Shown here piece after piece: positions 8,207 to 16,430 of a stretch of DNA of 34,300 bases. The translations under genes were made by a program, and so were the position numbers. This DNA is from CAG-826 sp964504595 (GTDB taxonomy: Bacteria > Bacillota_I > Bacilli_A > RFN20 > CAG-826). The notes under the pieces are model-generated. The model searched no databases and was not told the origin of the DNA. It saw nothing but the letters and a program-made list of their open reading frames with translations. The DNA is taken from positions 1-34,300 of the forward strand of contig CAZDEE010000015.1 of assembly GCA_964504595.1 (NCBI GenBank), in the 5' to 3' direction. The first letter of the stretch is position 1, and every line of letters starts with the position of its first letter.

Positions 8207-8463
8207 AAGATCTGTTATCGTATTTCTATGTTATTCCAAATCAAACTGATAAAAGAATGATAATGCAACATGGTTTTTTTGTTCTATTTGGACTGGATAT
8301 TGAAAAAAATGTTAATAAATTACAAAATGATGATTGTATTTTAAAAATAATAATACCTTTTGATAAAAAAGAACTATTATTAAAACAATTAAAATTGTGC
8401 GGAATTGATAAAACAACAATATATCCAGACTTGGAAAATGATATAAAAAATAATAAAAAATAG
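8206..8463 (+). pseudogene. C-terminal fragment of a FRG-domain protein
   Basis: The frame from about 8206 reads EDLLSYFYVIPNQTDKRMIMQHGFFVLFG and ends with IPFDKKELLLKQLKLCGI...IYPDLENDIK. I recognise this as the usual end of FRG-domain proteins, where a Q-G-F motif is followed by an isoleucine/proline strand, a helix and a (F/Y)PDL ending. The N-terminal two thirds, with the F-R-G core, are absent, and the upstream sequence in another frame belongs to the surface-protein remnant. An in-frame ATG at 8257 would give 68 residues but has no SD. FRG proteins occur in mobile and defence-rich regions; their activity is poorly known. Assignment rests on reading by eye. Confidence 0.5.
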
Positions 8464-8518
8464 GCAAATACATTATGTTAAAAAATAAATTACTTAAAAT
8501 AAAAAAGGAGGCAGTCAT

Positions 8519-8833
8519 ATGGCACACGCCATTGGTAGAATTAAGAATTTAAAATATATAAAGGAAGGTGATAATAATAGAATAGAATTTAAATTTGTTT
8601 CAGATGATTGTTATATGAATAATGATGAATTTGAATATTATTATCGAGTTAAAGATATAAAAGAAAATAAAGATTTTAGTATGAAATATTATAAGCCTGA
8701 AAATAGCATATTTATGATTGATGGAGATAATTTACTTGCACTTGCGCCTTTATGTGACTATCAAAACAAGAAATTTAAAATTGAATTTGATGAATCAAAT
8801 TTTAACGTTTCATCTATAGAAATATTAGATTGA
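8519..8833 (+). CDS. Small hypothetical protein downstream of the FRG fragment
   Basis: I do not recognise a family. The 104-residue product is acidic, predicted soluble, without signal peptide, transmembrane segment or cysteine cluster; it is rich in Tyr, Asp and Glu with alternating strand-like segments (RIEFKFVSDD, KKFKIEFDE). An AAAGGAGG SD lies seven bases before the ATG, so it is probably translated. It begins 55 bp after the FRG-domain tail, so it may once have been the second gene of a FRG module, or be unrelated cargo. It stops at TGA. The same frame stays open for another 28 codons beyond, perhaps by chance in this AT-rich stretch. No own promoter was found. Confidence 0.55.
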   Translation: MAHAIGRIKNLKYIKEGDNNRIEFKFVSDDCYMNNDEFEYYYRVKDIKENKDFSMKYYKPENSIFMIDGDNLLALAPLCDYQNKKFKIEFDESNFNVSSIEILD

Positions 8834-8937
8834 CATATTGATATTAGTAAATGCTATATTTATGAAATTATTTTAGAAATTAAATATAATAAATTTTATA
8901 AAGTTCTATTTAAATAATAGGTTCTTTAACAGAAAAT

Positions 8938-8973
8938 GAGAGATAGTGAAATTATGTTCATTCTCTCTTTTTT
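8938..8973 (+). terminator. Intrinsic terminator upstream of the heat-shock operon
   Basis: GAGAGATAGTGAA pairs with TTCATTCTCTC (8957-8967) with a bulge, and six T follow. It insulates hrcA from the decayed region. The remainder of 8834-9077 is AT-rich with no gene that I can support. Confidence 0.7.
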
Positions 8974-9077
8974 CTTTAATGAACAGGCTCGTTTTTTATT
9001 TTGTGCCCATTGATTCTCATTAATGTTAACTACAAAATTTAACTTAAGCGGTAACAAAGAAAAATTATTTTAAAAAA

Positions 9078-9104
9078 TTAGCACTTTTTTGTTGACAGTG
9101 CTAA
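9078..9104. promoter_or_regulatory. CIRCE operator 1 (HrcA binding site)
   Basis: TTAGCACTT, nine bases, CAGTGCTAA: the standard 9-9-9 CIRCE architecture with only the innermost base of each arm departing from TTAGCACTC/GAGTGCTAA. It covers the -35 box of the hrcA promoter, so HrcA bound here would block RNA polymerase. Confidence 0.97.
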
Positions 9105-9119
9105 AAACATGGTTATAAT
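9092..9119 (+). promoter_or_regulatory. SigA-type promoter of hrcA-grpE-dnaK-dnaJ
   Basis: A perfect -35 TTGACA (9092-9097), a 16-bp spacer and a perfect -10 TATAAT (9114-9119). It lies between two CIRCE operators, so transcription should rise when HrcA loses activity on heat shock. Confidence 0.95.
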
Positions 9120-9123
9120 ATAG

Positions 9124-9150
9124 TTAGCACTTGGAATATAATAGTGCTAA
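9124..9150. promoter_or_regulatory. CIRCE operator 2 (HrcA binding site)
   Basis: TTAGCACTT, nine bases, TAGTGCTAA, again 9-9-9. It begins at the probable transcription start and ends where the hrcA SD (AAGGAGGG, 9151-9158) begins, so it is also part of the mRNA leader. Confidence 0.96.
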
Positions 9151-9165
9151 AAGGAGGGCTAAGAT

Positions 9166-10221
9166 ATGACGTTATCTAGAAGAGATAAAATCTTAAAGTT
9201 AATTGTAGATCACTTTATTAAAACAGCTCAACCTGTTGGAAGTAAAACCCTCATTGAAGAATATGGTATTCCATTTAGCAGTGCAACAATCCGTAATGAA
9301 ATGCAATCACTTGAAAATGAAGGATATTTAGAAAAAACTCATACTTCAAGTGGTCGAGTTCCATCTTCTAAAGGATATCGTTATTATATTGATCATTTAA
9401 GAAAACAAGAAGTTGATGAAGATATTAAATATCAATTACAAAGTATTCTTAATGAAAAGACAAAATCAATTGAAGATATCATCAAAGAGTCTTGTGAAGT
9501 ATTAACTCAAATGACCAATCTTGCTTCGGTCGTTTTAGGACCTGATGCTACAGAAGAAAAATTAGTTTCTATTCAACTAATTCCAATATCATCTAAGACT
9601 GCAACGGCAGTGTTTGTAACCGATAGGGGATATGTTGAAAACAAAACATTTGTCTTTGAAAAAAGTATTGCTCCTAATGATATTGAAAAATGTGTTCAAT
9701 TATTAAATGATCGACTTAAAGGAACAGAAATATCACTTCTTTTAGAAAAGATGGAAGTCCTTCGTCCATTGTTATCTGACTATGTTAAAGAACACGATAT
9801 TATATATCAAGCTATTGCTCAAGCTCTATTGAAAATGGCGAGAGATAGAGTTGTGTTATATGGACAAACAAACTTGTTTGAACAACCTGAATTTGCTGAT
9901 GATGCTGAAAAGTTGAAGAAAATGATTTCATTTTTAGAAAATCATGAAAACTTACAATCATTAGAATTAGATCAAAGCGGCTTATCAATTCGTATTGGTG
10001 ATGCTGGTGAGAATCTAGAGGATGTTTCTGTTATTCAAACAAGTATTGAAATTCCAGGACGTCATGGGGCATCAATAGCCTTAGTAGGACCAACAAGAAT
10101 GGATTATGAACGAGTTGTTTCAGCGTTAGAATACGTTGCAACCGCTCTTAAGAGGTATTTTAATGAAGAGGAAAGTGGTGAATTTGATGGCGGAAGAGAA
10201 AACCGAGAAGAAAATGAGTAA
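9166..10221 (+). CDS. hrcA: Heat-inducible transcription repressor HrcA
   Basis: Represses its own operon by binding the two CIRCE operators; GroE is the usual cofactor in this family. The N-terminal winged helix (about residues 1-75) has LSRRDKILKLIVDHFIKTAQPVGSKTL and SSATIRNEMQSLENEGYLEKTHTSSGRVPS, both hallmarks of HrcA. The C-terminal part has GRHGASIALVGPTRMDYERV. At 351 residues it is full length. AAGGAGGG sits seven bases before the ATG. The 3' end overlaps grpE. It is first in the operon, so repressor and chaperones are made together and form a feedback loop. Confidence 0.97.
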   Translation: MTLSRRDKILKLIVDHFIKTAQPVGSKTLIEEYGIPFSSATIRNEMQSLENEGYLEKTHTSSGRVPSSKGYRYYIDHLRKQEVDEDIKYQLQSILNEKTKSIEDIIKESCEVLTQMTNLASVVLGPDATEEKLVSIQLIPISSKTATAVFVTDRGYVENKTFVFEKSIAPNDIEKCVQLLNDRLKGTEISLLLEKMEVLRPLLSDYVKEHDIIYQAIAQALLKMARDRVVLYGQTNLFEQPEFADDAEKLKKMISFLENHENLQSLELDQSGLSIRIGDAGENLEDVSVIQTSIEIPGRHGASIALVGPTRMDYERVVSALEYVATALKRYFNEEESGEFDGGRENREENE

Positions 10222-10759
10222 AGAAAAAAAGAGCGATAAGAGAATCGCAGAGTTAGAAACATTACTTGATGATGCTCTTAAACAAGCTGATGTTTGGAAA
10301 AATAAATACTATTTAGCTTATGCTGATACAGAAAATCTACATAAGCAATATGAAAAAGAACATCAACAATTTATTAAATATCGAGCGATGGGATTTATTG
10401 ATCGCTTACTTCCAATTTTAGATGGATTTCATATGGCTTTATCTAATGAAGTAACTGATCCAACATTAAAGAATTATTTAATGGGATTCCAATATATTTA
10501 TAAAATGATGGTTGATGCTTTAGAACAAGAGGGTGTAACAGAAATAAATCCTCAAATCGGTGAGAAATTCGATGAGAAAACAATGGAGGCTTTTGATACC
10601 GAAGAAAGTGATGGGGAAGAAAATCTCGTCGTAAAGGTATTCCAAAAGGGTTATTGTTTAAAAGATAGAATTGTGCGACATGCACGTGTTATCGTTTCTA
10701 AAAAACCGGTAATTAAAGAAGAAAACGAAAGCAACTTAGATGAAAATAAGGATGCTTAG
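10187..10759 (+). CDS. grpE: Nucleotide exchange factor GrpE
   Basis: Cochaperone that releases ADP from DnaK. A charged N-terminal stretch and a long coiled-coil helix (about residues 15-65) lead to the GrpE core RLLPILDGFHMALSNE and the C-terminal beta domain with GEKFDEKTMEAF and KVFQKGYCLKDRIVRHARVIVS. The start is uncertain: ATG at 10187 gives the usual MAEEK-type opening. ATG at 10163 has a better SD (AAGAGGT), and ATG at 10214 would give the shortest overlap. All lie inside the end of hrcA. About 190 residues, normal length. The gene is followed by 42 bp and dnaK. Confidence 0.95.
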   Translation: MAEEKTEKKMSKEKKSDKRIAELETLLDDALKQADVWKNKYYLAYADTENLHKQYEKEHQQFIKYRAMGFIDRLLPILDGFHMALSNEVTDPTLKNYLMGFQYIYKMMVDALEQEGVTEINPQIGEKFDEKTMEAFDTEESDGEENLVVKVFQKGYCLKDRIVRHARVIVSKKPVIKEENESNLDENKDA

Positions 10760-10801
10760 TTTATAAATTTAAAATTAAATAAAAAAGGAGATAAACATAT
10801 T

Positions 10802-12610
10802 ATGGCAAAAGAAATTATTTTAGGTATTGATCTTGGTACAACTAACTCAGTTGTATCCTATTTACAAGCGGATGGTAAATGGAAAGTTATTCCAAATCCA
10901 GAAGGACATAACACAACACCATCTGTAGTGGCTTTTAAGGCTAATGGAGAAGAAATTGTTGGTGATGCAGCGAAACGTCAAGCAGTAACAAATCCAGATA
11001 CAGTTTCCTCTATTAAACGTTTAATTGGTACTTCAGAAAAAGTGAAAATTGGATGTATCAATAAAGAATTCACTCCACAAGAAATAAGTGCGAAAATCTT
11101 AGCATATATGAAAAAATATGCTGAAGATAATTTAGGACAAAAAGTCTCTAAAGCGGTTATTACTGTTCCTGCTTATTTTAATGATGCACAACGTCAAGCA
11201 ACTAAAGATGCTGGTACAATTGCTGGATTAGATGTCGTTCGTATTATCAACGAACCAACAGCGGCAGCTTTAGCATATGGTACTGAAACTCAAGCAAACC
11301 AAAAAATCTTAGTTTACGATTTAGGTGGAGGTACATTCGATGTTTCTATTCTTGATATTGGTGATGGTACATTTGAAGTTGTTGCAACCGCAGGTGATAA
11401 CAAATTAGGTGGCGATGACTGGGATGAAGTAATCGCTGATTGGATTAAAGCTCAAATTAAGATTCAACATGGCGTTGAATTAAATGATAAGATGGCTTTA
11501 CAACGCTTTAAAGAAGCAGCTGAAAAAGCTAAAATTGAATTATCAAGTATGCTTGAGACCACAATTGCCTTACCATTTATTGGAATGGGACCACAAGGTC
11601 CAATTAGCTTTGAAACTACTTTAACAAGAGCTAAATTCCAAGAATTAACTAGACATTTATTACGTCGTACTGAAGAGCCAGTCCGTAGAGCTTTAGCGGA
11701 TGCAAAAATGAGCGCAAACGATTTACATGAAGTAATTTTAATCGGTGGTTCGATTCGTATGCCAGCAGTTCAAGAATTAGTTAAACAATTAACTGGTAAA
11801 ACTCCTAACTTAACAGTTCACCCAGATGAAGCTGTTTCTATTGGTGCCGCTATTCAAGGTGGAGTTATCCGCGGAGATGTTCAAGATATCGTCTTATTAG
11901 ATGTTACCCCATTAACTTTAGGTATTGAAACTATGGGTGGTGTTTTAACTCCACTTATCACAAGAAATACAACTATTCCAACCACAAAATCACAAATTTT
12001 CTCAACTGCCGAAGATAATCAACCAGCTGTTGATATTATGGTCTATCAAGGTGAAAGACCAATGGCAAGAGATAATAAACTTTTAGGCCACTTTAAGCTT
12101 GATGGTATTGCTCCAGCAAGAAGAGGTCAACCACGTATTGAAGTTACTTTCTCAATCGACGTTAATGGTATTGTTACCGTTAGTGCAAAAGACTTAGATA
12201 CTCAAAAAGAACAACAAATTACCATCTCAGGATCAAATGGTTTAAGTAAAGAAGAAATTGATCGTATGATGAGAGAAGCTGAAGAAAATGCTGAAGCTGA
12301 TGCAAAACGTAAAGAAGAAGTTGAATTACGTAATAAAGCTGAATCATACATCAATTCAATTAATCAATCATTGCAAGAAAAAGGTGAAGGCTTAGATCCA
12401 CAACAAAAAGAACAAACCGAAAAATTACGTGATGAATTACAAGCAGCATTAAACAATAATGATATGGATACATTGCGTTCTAAGATCGGTGAACTCGAAA
12501 AGGCTGCTGAATTTATGGCTTCACAACAAGGTGCTGCTGGTTCAACAACCACCGATGCAAAAACTGATGATGACAATGTTGTCGATGCAGATTTTACCGA
12601 TAAAAACTAA
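10802..12610 (+). CDS. dnaK: Molecular chaperone DnaK (Hsp70)
   Basis: ATP-driven folding chaperone working with DnaJ and GrpE. The ATPase domain begins IIGIDLGTTNS-like (ILGIDLGTTNSVV), has VPAYFNDAQRQATKDAG, the phosphate loop VYDLGGGTFDVSI and ILIGGSIRMPAVQ. The substrate-binding domain has LLDVTPLTLGIETMGG and the C-terminal lid is helical with an acidic tail. At 602 residues it is the compact Gram-positive form. The SD AAAGGAG lies a little far (about 10 bases) from the ATG. A stable hairpin without a T-run follows before dnaJ. Confidence 0.99.
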   Translation: MAKEIILGIDLGTTNSVVSYLQADGKWKVIPNPEGHNTTPSVVAFKANGEEIVGDAAKRQAVTNPDTVSSIKRLIGTSEKVKIGCINKEFTPQEISAKILAYMKKYAEDNLGQKVSKAVITVPAYFNDAQRQATKDAGTIAGLDVVRIINEPTAAALAYGTETQANQKILVYDLGGGTFDVSILDIGDGTFEVVATAGDNKLGGDDWDEVIADWIKAQIKIQHGVELNDKMALQRFKEAAEKAKIELSSMLETTIALPFIGMGPQGPISFETTLTRAKFQELTRHLLRRTEEPVRRALADAKMSANDLHEVILIGGSIRMPAVQELVKQLTGKTPNLTVHPDEAVSIGAAIQGGVIRGDVQDIVLLDVTPLTLGIETMGGVLTPLITRNTTIPTTKSQIFSTAEDNQPAVDIMVYQGERPMARDNKLLGHFKLDGIAPARRGQPRIEVTFSIDVNGIVTVSAKDLDTQKEQQITISGSNGLSKEEIDRMMREAEENAEADAKRKEEVELRNKAESYINSINQSLQEKGEGLDPQQKEQTEKLRDELQAALNNNDMDTLRSKIGELEKAAEFMASQQGAAGSTTTDAKTDDDNVVDADFTDKN

Positions 12611-12617
12611 TAAATTT

Positions 12618-12643
12618 TATAGGGGAGCATTTGCTCCCTTATA
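12618..12643 (+). other. Intercistronic hairpin between dnaK and dnaJ
   Basis: TATAGGGGAGC pairs with GCTCCCTTATA around loop ATTT (one G-T pair). No T-run follows, so it is not a classical terminator. It may protect the 3' end of dnaK mRNA or reduce read-through into dnaJ. Confidence 0.6.
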
Positions 12644-12668
12644 GTCGTATATTGAAAGGAATGATATT

Positions 12669-13799
12669 GTGGCAGAGAAACGCGATTATTATGAGGTACT
12701 AGGCGTATCAAAAACCGCGACAAAAGATGAAATTAAATCCGCTTGGCGAAAGTTAGCTAAAACATATCACCCAGATAACAAAGAAACTGGTGATGAAGCA
12801 AAGTTTAAAGAGATTCAAGAAGCGTATGATGTTTTATATGATGAACAAAAAAGAGCAGCTTATGATCAATTTGGTCATGCGGCATTTGATCAAAATGGTG
12901 GAGCGGGCGCAGGTGGCTTTGGCGGAGGCTTTGGTGGCGGATTCGAAGATATTGATTTAGGTGATATCTTTGGTAGCATTTTTGGCGGTGGTCGTCGCCG
13001 TGGAAGTGCTCAATCTAATGGCCCTAGAAGAGGAAATGACACCGTCATGAGAGTTAAAATTAGCTTTATGGATGCGATTAATGGTCGTAAAATTAAAGTT
13101 AATGTGACTTATGATCAACCATGTTCTAAATGTGGCGGAACAGGCGCTAAAAGTCCAAATGACATCGAAACATGCTCTAGATGTCATGGAACAGGTCAAG
13201 TTAGAGGACGCCAACAAACAATTTTTGGCACTGTTGAAACTCAACAAGTATGTCCAGATTGTGGTGGAAAAGGTAAGAGAATTAAGGAAGTATGTCCAGA
13301 TTGTGGCGGAAAAGGCTATAAAAAGACAAAAACTGAAATTGATGTTAATATTCCTGCAGGTATTAATTCAGGTCAACAATTGCGGATTCCAGGAAAAGGT
13401 GAACGCGGTATTAACGGAGGACAAAATGGTGACTTGTATTTAGAAGTCATTGTCGATAATCATCAATACTTCAAACGTCAAGGAAACGATATTCATGTTG
13501 AAGTACCAGTGTCGATGGTTGATGCTGCACTTGGTGTTACGATTGTTGTTCCAACTGTATATGGTGATATTGAAGTCAAAGTTCCTGAAGGTACTCAACC
13601 TGGTCAAATAATGAAAGTAAAAGGTAAGGGTGTTAAAGATTTAAGAACAGGTGTTCAAGGTGATCAATATATTACTTTAAATGTTCAAACACCAACAAAA
13701 CTTTCAAAAGAGCAAAAAGATTTACTATCTAAATTTGCTTCTATTAGTCCAAAAAATGACTCAATTCTCAATAAATTTAAGAGTAAATTTAAAAAATAG
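12669..13799 (+). CDS. dnaJ: Chaperone protein DnaJ (type I Hsp40)
   Basis: Delivers substrates to DnaK and stimulates its ATPase. The J domain carries YHPDNKE (HPD motif, about residue 35), followed by a Gly/Phe-rich linker (residues 75-110). Four zinc-binding CxxCxGxG repeats follow (CSKCGGTG, CSRCHGTG and CPDCGGKG twice), then the C-terminal beta domains. 376 residues, full length. The start is GTG, chosen because AAAGGAATG precedes it and the frame opens with AEKRDYYEVLGV. The hairpin before it and the GTG start may keep DnaJ below DnaK in amount. A terminator follows. Confidence 0.98.
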   Translation: MAEKRDYYEVLGVSKTATKDEIKSAWRKLAKTYHPDNKETGDEAKFKEIQEAYDVLYDEQKRAAYDQFGHAAFDQNGGAGAGGFGGGFGGGFEDIDLGDIFGSIFGGGRRRGSAQSNGPRRGNDTVMRVKISFMDAINGRKIKVNVTYDQPCSKCGGTGAKSPNDIETCSRCHGTGQVRGRQQTIFGTVETQQVCPDCGGKGKRIKEVCPDCGGKGYKKTKTEIDVNIPAGINSGQQLRIPGKGERGINGGQNGDLYLEVIVDNHQYFKRQGNDIHVEVPVSMVDAALGVTIVVPTVYGDIEVKVPEGTQPGQIMKVKGKGVKDLRTGVQGDQYITLNVQTPTKLSKEQKDLLSKFASISPKNDSILNKFKSKFKK

Positions 13800-13803
13800 C
13801 ACT

Positions 13804-13830
13804 AAGCATGGTTAATACCATGCTTTTTCT
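13804..13830 (+). terminator. Intrinsic terminator of the heat-shock operon
   Basis: AAGCATGGT/ACCATGCTT, a perfect 9-bp stem with loop TAAT, followed by TTTTTCTTT. Confidence 0.9.
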
Positions 13831-13864
13831 TTACTAAAAAAACAACAATTTTCTGTATTATTTA

Positions 13865-13893
13865 TTTAAAAAAAATAAATTCTCATTTATAAT
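13865..13893 (+). promoter_or_regulatory. Promoter of the zinc-ribbon/rsmE/mtaB unit
   Basis: -10 TATAAT (13888-13893) with TTTAAA 17 bp upstream as a weak -35. Confidence 0.5.
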
Positions 13894-13912
13894 TAGATAC
13901 GAGGTGTTAGAC

Positions 13913-14356
13913 ATGAAAAAGTGTAGGCAGTGTGGAACATTATTAGATGAGCATGAAAGCACATGTACTGTGTGTGGAATAAATAACCCATTTGAAATAG
14001 AAAAAAAGAAAACTGAATATGATTTAACAGTTATGTTTAATGCAATGGGTTCAGATGTAAATTTATATAGAGTTAAGAAAAGAAAGACTCTTCTTCTTTT
14101 AGCGTGGCTTTTAGGATTTGTAGGTGCCCCATTAATTTATACTGGTTATGTTAAAAAAGGTTTAATTTCTATTTTGTTATTTTTACTTATTTCTAGTATT
14201 TCTTTTATTATATTATATTTTTGTAATGTTTTAAATTTTGCTTTTTCTTTATCTTTAGGTATTGTTTTATCTATTGTTTTACTTAATGTGATTTCCGGAA
14301 TTATATTCACAAAAAATGTTTCATTTAAAGATTGTAATGGAGAGTATTTAAGATAA
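13913..14356 (+). CDS. Zinc-ribbon membrane protein with TM2-like segment
   Basis: The function is unknown. The N-terminus is a zinc ribbon with CRQCG and CTVCG (about residues 3-24). After a polar linker come hydrophobic segments starting LLLLAWLLGFVGAPLIYTGYVKKGLI, which resembles the TM2 domain (two helices joined by a short turn with a G-x-Y-G-type motif), and then at least one more hairpin. About 147 residues. I start at the ATG at 13913, six bases after GAGGTG; a GTG at 13904 lies inside that SD. Its stop overlaps the rsmE start as TAATG. In Bacillus the place between dnaJ and rsmE holds prmA, which is absent here. Confidence 0.75.
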   Translation: MKKCRQCGTLLDEHESTCTVCGINNPFEIEKKKTEYDLTVMFNAMGSDVNLYRVKKRKTLLLLAWLLGFVGAPLIYTGYVKKGLISILLFLLISSISFIILYFCNVLNFAFSLSLGIVLSIVLLNVISGIIFTKNVSFKDCNGEYLR

Positions 14357-15066
14357 TGCAACGTTATTTTTCAGAGTCTTCTAATGGCTTATTAAGTCAA
14401 GAAGATATTTTTCATATTACAAAAGTCGTGCGTTTAAAAAAAGGTGATACTTTTGAATTAGTTTCAAAAAACATGGTTTTTATATATAAAATTGAAGAAA
14501 TTAATCCTTTTAAATATGTTGAAGTATCTAAAAGAGATGTTGAAGATAATGATTATCATATTACTCTTTTATATTGTCTTCCAAAAGGCGATAAGATGGA
14601 GTTAGTAATTCAAAAAGCGACTGAGTTAGGTGTCGATGAAATTGTTGGATTAATATCTTCAAGGACTATTGTTCGGTTAGATGCTAAAGACCGAGAAAAG
14701 AAAATAATTCGTTACAAAAAGATCATTAAGGAAGCAAGTGAACAATGTCATCGTGATATTATTCCTGATTTTAATGGCATATATGATTATAAACAATTAA
14801 ATCAATTTAAATATGATTACATGTTTATAGCAGATGAGTGCGAAGCTGGAGAAACATCTTCTTTTTATAAACAAGTTTTAGAAATAAGAAAAGGAGCTTC
14901 AATTGCTATTTTAATAGGCGCTGAAGGTGGATTTTCTCGAGAAGAAGTTGAATTTGCTTGTTCATTAGGATATAAGAAAATAAGTTTAGGAAAAAGAATT
15001 TTAAGAAGTGAAACCGCCGCTATATCGTCACTTGCTATTCTTTCATTCCTTTTGGAGCGTGATTAA
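14356..15066 (+). CDS. rsmE: 16S rRNA (uracil1498-N3)-methyltransferase RsmE
   Basis: Methylates U1498 of 16S rRNA with S-adenosylmethionine. The N-terminal PUA-like part includes HITKVVRLKKGD; the SPOUT methyltransferase part has LPKGDKMELVIQKATELGV, EQCHRD, the knot motif ILIGAEGGFSREEV and LGKRILRSETAAI. 236 residues, full length. It starts with the ATG of TAATG shared with the preceding stop. It is followed immediately by mtaB, as in Bacillus (yqeU-yqeV). Confidence 0.96.
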   Translation: MQRYFSESSNGLLSQEDIFHITKVVRLKKGDTFELVSKNMVFIYKIEEINPFKYVEVSKRDVEDNDYHITLLYCLPKGDKMELVIQKATELGVDEIVGLISSRTIVRLDAKDREKKIIRYKKIIKEASEQCHRDIIPDFNGIYDYKQLNQFKYDYMFIADECEAGETSSFYKQVLEIRKGASIAILIGAEGGFSREEVEFACSLGYKKISLGKRILRSETAAISSLAILSFLLERD

Positions 15067-15067
15067 G

Positions 15068-16330
15068 ATGAAAGGTTATTTTTATATATACACATTAGGA
15101 TGTAAAGTTAATTCATATGAATCAGAAGCGATTCGTGAAATGATGCTTAATGATGGTTATTTATATGGTGAAACAAACCCTAATATTATATTTATTAATA
15201 CTTGTAGTGTAACTGCGGTATCGGATCAAAAGTCACGACAAAAAATTCGTTCATTCGTAAAAAAATATCCAAATTCGATAATTGTTGTTTTAGGATGCTA
15301 TAGTCAAATGGCATATAATTTTATTAAGACAATTGAAGGCGTTAATATAATTATCGGCACTAAAAAAAGAGTGGATGTTGTTTCTTTAATTAATCGATAT
15401 AAGGAGACTAAAGAACAAATTGTTTTAGTTGATAAAACTTCTTTAAATGAAACTTATGAACCGATTTCAATTTCTTCTTATAGTGATAACACAAGAGCAT
15501 TTTTGAAAATTCAAGATGGTTGTAATAATTTCTGTTCATATTGCATCATACCTTATACAAGAGGCGGAGTTCGTTCTAGACCAAAAGAGGATGTGCTAAA
15601 AGAAGTTGAAAGATTAGTTGATAATGGCTATCAAGAAATAGTTCTTACAGGTATTCATACTGGCGGATATGGAAAAGATTTAAAAGATTATTGTTTTAGT
15701 GATTTATTAAAAGATATTTTAAAAAATCCAAAGTTAAAACGATTAAGAATTTCTTCAATTGAGGAATCGGAAATTGATGATGAAATGATTGATTTGCTCG
15801 TTAAGGAGCCTCGAATTGCCTCTCATCTTCATATTCCATTACAATCGGGCTCTGACACAGTATTAAAAAGAATGAATCGAAAATACAATACTGAGCAGTT
15901 TTATCAAAAAATAGTTAAGATTAGACAAAGAAGACCGGATATCGCTATTACAACAGATATAATCGTTGGTTTTCCTAATGAAAGTGAAGAAGAATTTTTA
16001 TCTACTTATGAATTTGCCAAAAAATGTCAATTTTCTCAAATTCATGTTTTTCCTTTTTCACCTCGAAGTGGAACACCAGCATATAACATGAAAAATCAAA
16101 TTGATCCGCGAATTAAAAAGGATAGAGTCAATAGATTGATTTCATTATCTTCCATTTTACAAGAACAATATGAAAGCCAATTTATTGGCAAAGAAGTTGA
16201 AGTATTATTTGAAGAATTTGATGAAGATAAAAAAATAGCTAAAGGTCATACTTCAAATTATATATTAGTAAAAATTAATAGTGATGTTTCACTTCATAAT
16301 CGAATTTTAAAAGTTGTATATAATAAATAG
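15068..16330 (+). CDS. mtaB: tRNA t6A37 methylthiotransferase MtaB
   Basis: Radical-SAM enzyme that adds a methylthio group to t6A37 in tRNAs reading ANN codons. The N-terminal UPF0004 domain supplies three cluster ligands in YTLGCKVNSYES, FINTCSVT and VLGCYSQ. The radical-SAM cluster is CNNFCSYC (about residue 155), and a TRAM-like domain ends the protein. The MtaB rather than MiaB assignment rests on overall look, 420-residue length and synteny with yqeV. I start at 15068, one base after the rsmE stop, where GGAG lies upstream; an upstream in-frame start would overlap rsmE by 59 bases. Confidence 0.93.
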   Translation: MKGYFYIYTLGCKVNSYESEAIREMMLNDGYLYGETNPNIIFINTCSVTAVSDQKSRQKIRSFVKKYPNSIIVVLGCYSQMAYNFIKTIEGVNIIIGTKKRVDVVSLINRYKETKEQIVLVDKTSLNETYEPISISSYSDNTRAFLKIQDGCNNFCSYCIIPYTRGGVRSRPKEDVLKEVERLVDNGYQEIVLTGIHTGGYGKDLKDYCFSDLLKDILKNPKLKRLRISSIEESEIDDEMIDLLVKEPRIASHLHIPLQSGSDTVLKRMNRKYNTEQFYQKIVKIRQRRPDIAITTDIIVGFPNESEEEFLSTYEFAKKCQFSQIHVFPFSPRSGTPAYNMKNQIDPRIKKDRVNRLISLSSILQEQYESQFIGKEVEVLFEEFDEDKKIAKGHTSNYILVKINSDVSLHNRILKVVYNK

Positions 16331-16341
16331 TGTTTTTAGAC

Positions 16342-16388
16342 AATGTCAAGTTTTTTTAATTGACATTTGATGGTTACTTTTTTATACT
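16342..16388 (+). promoter_or_regulatory. rpmF promoter with inverted repeat over the -35
   Basis: -35 TTGACA (16360-16365), 17-bp spacer, -10 TATACT (16383-16388). The -35 is part of an inverted repeat AATGTCAA (16342-16349) / TTGACATT (16360-16367) around a T-rich centre. The repeat could be a weak terminator for mtaB or an operator. Confidence 0.8.
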
Positions 16389-16430
16389 AATGTAGGTTGA
16401 AAAAGATAACAAGCAAGGAGGATTATACTT

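Noticed and set aside
8834..8920. Continuation of the 104-residue gene past its TGA
   Set aside because: The frame stays open for 28 more codons, but this needs TGA recoding that nothing else supports, and AT-rich DNA can give such runs by chance.
13111..13443. Alternative-frame ORF inside dnaJ
   Set aside because: It lies wholly within the zinc-finger region of dnaJ; its Cys/Val-rich translation is a shadow of the repeated CxxCxGxG codons and has no SD.
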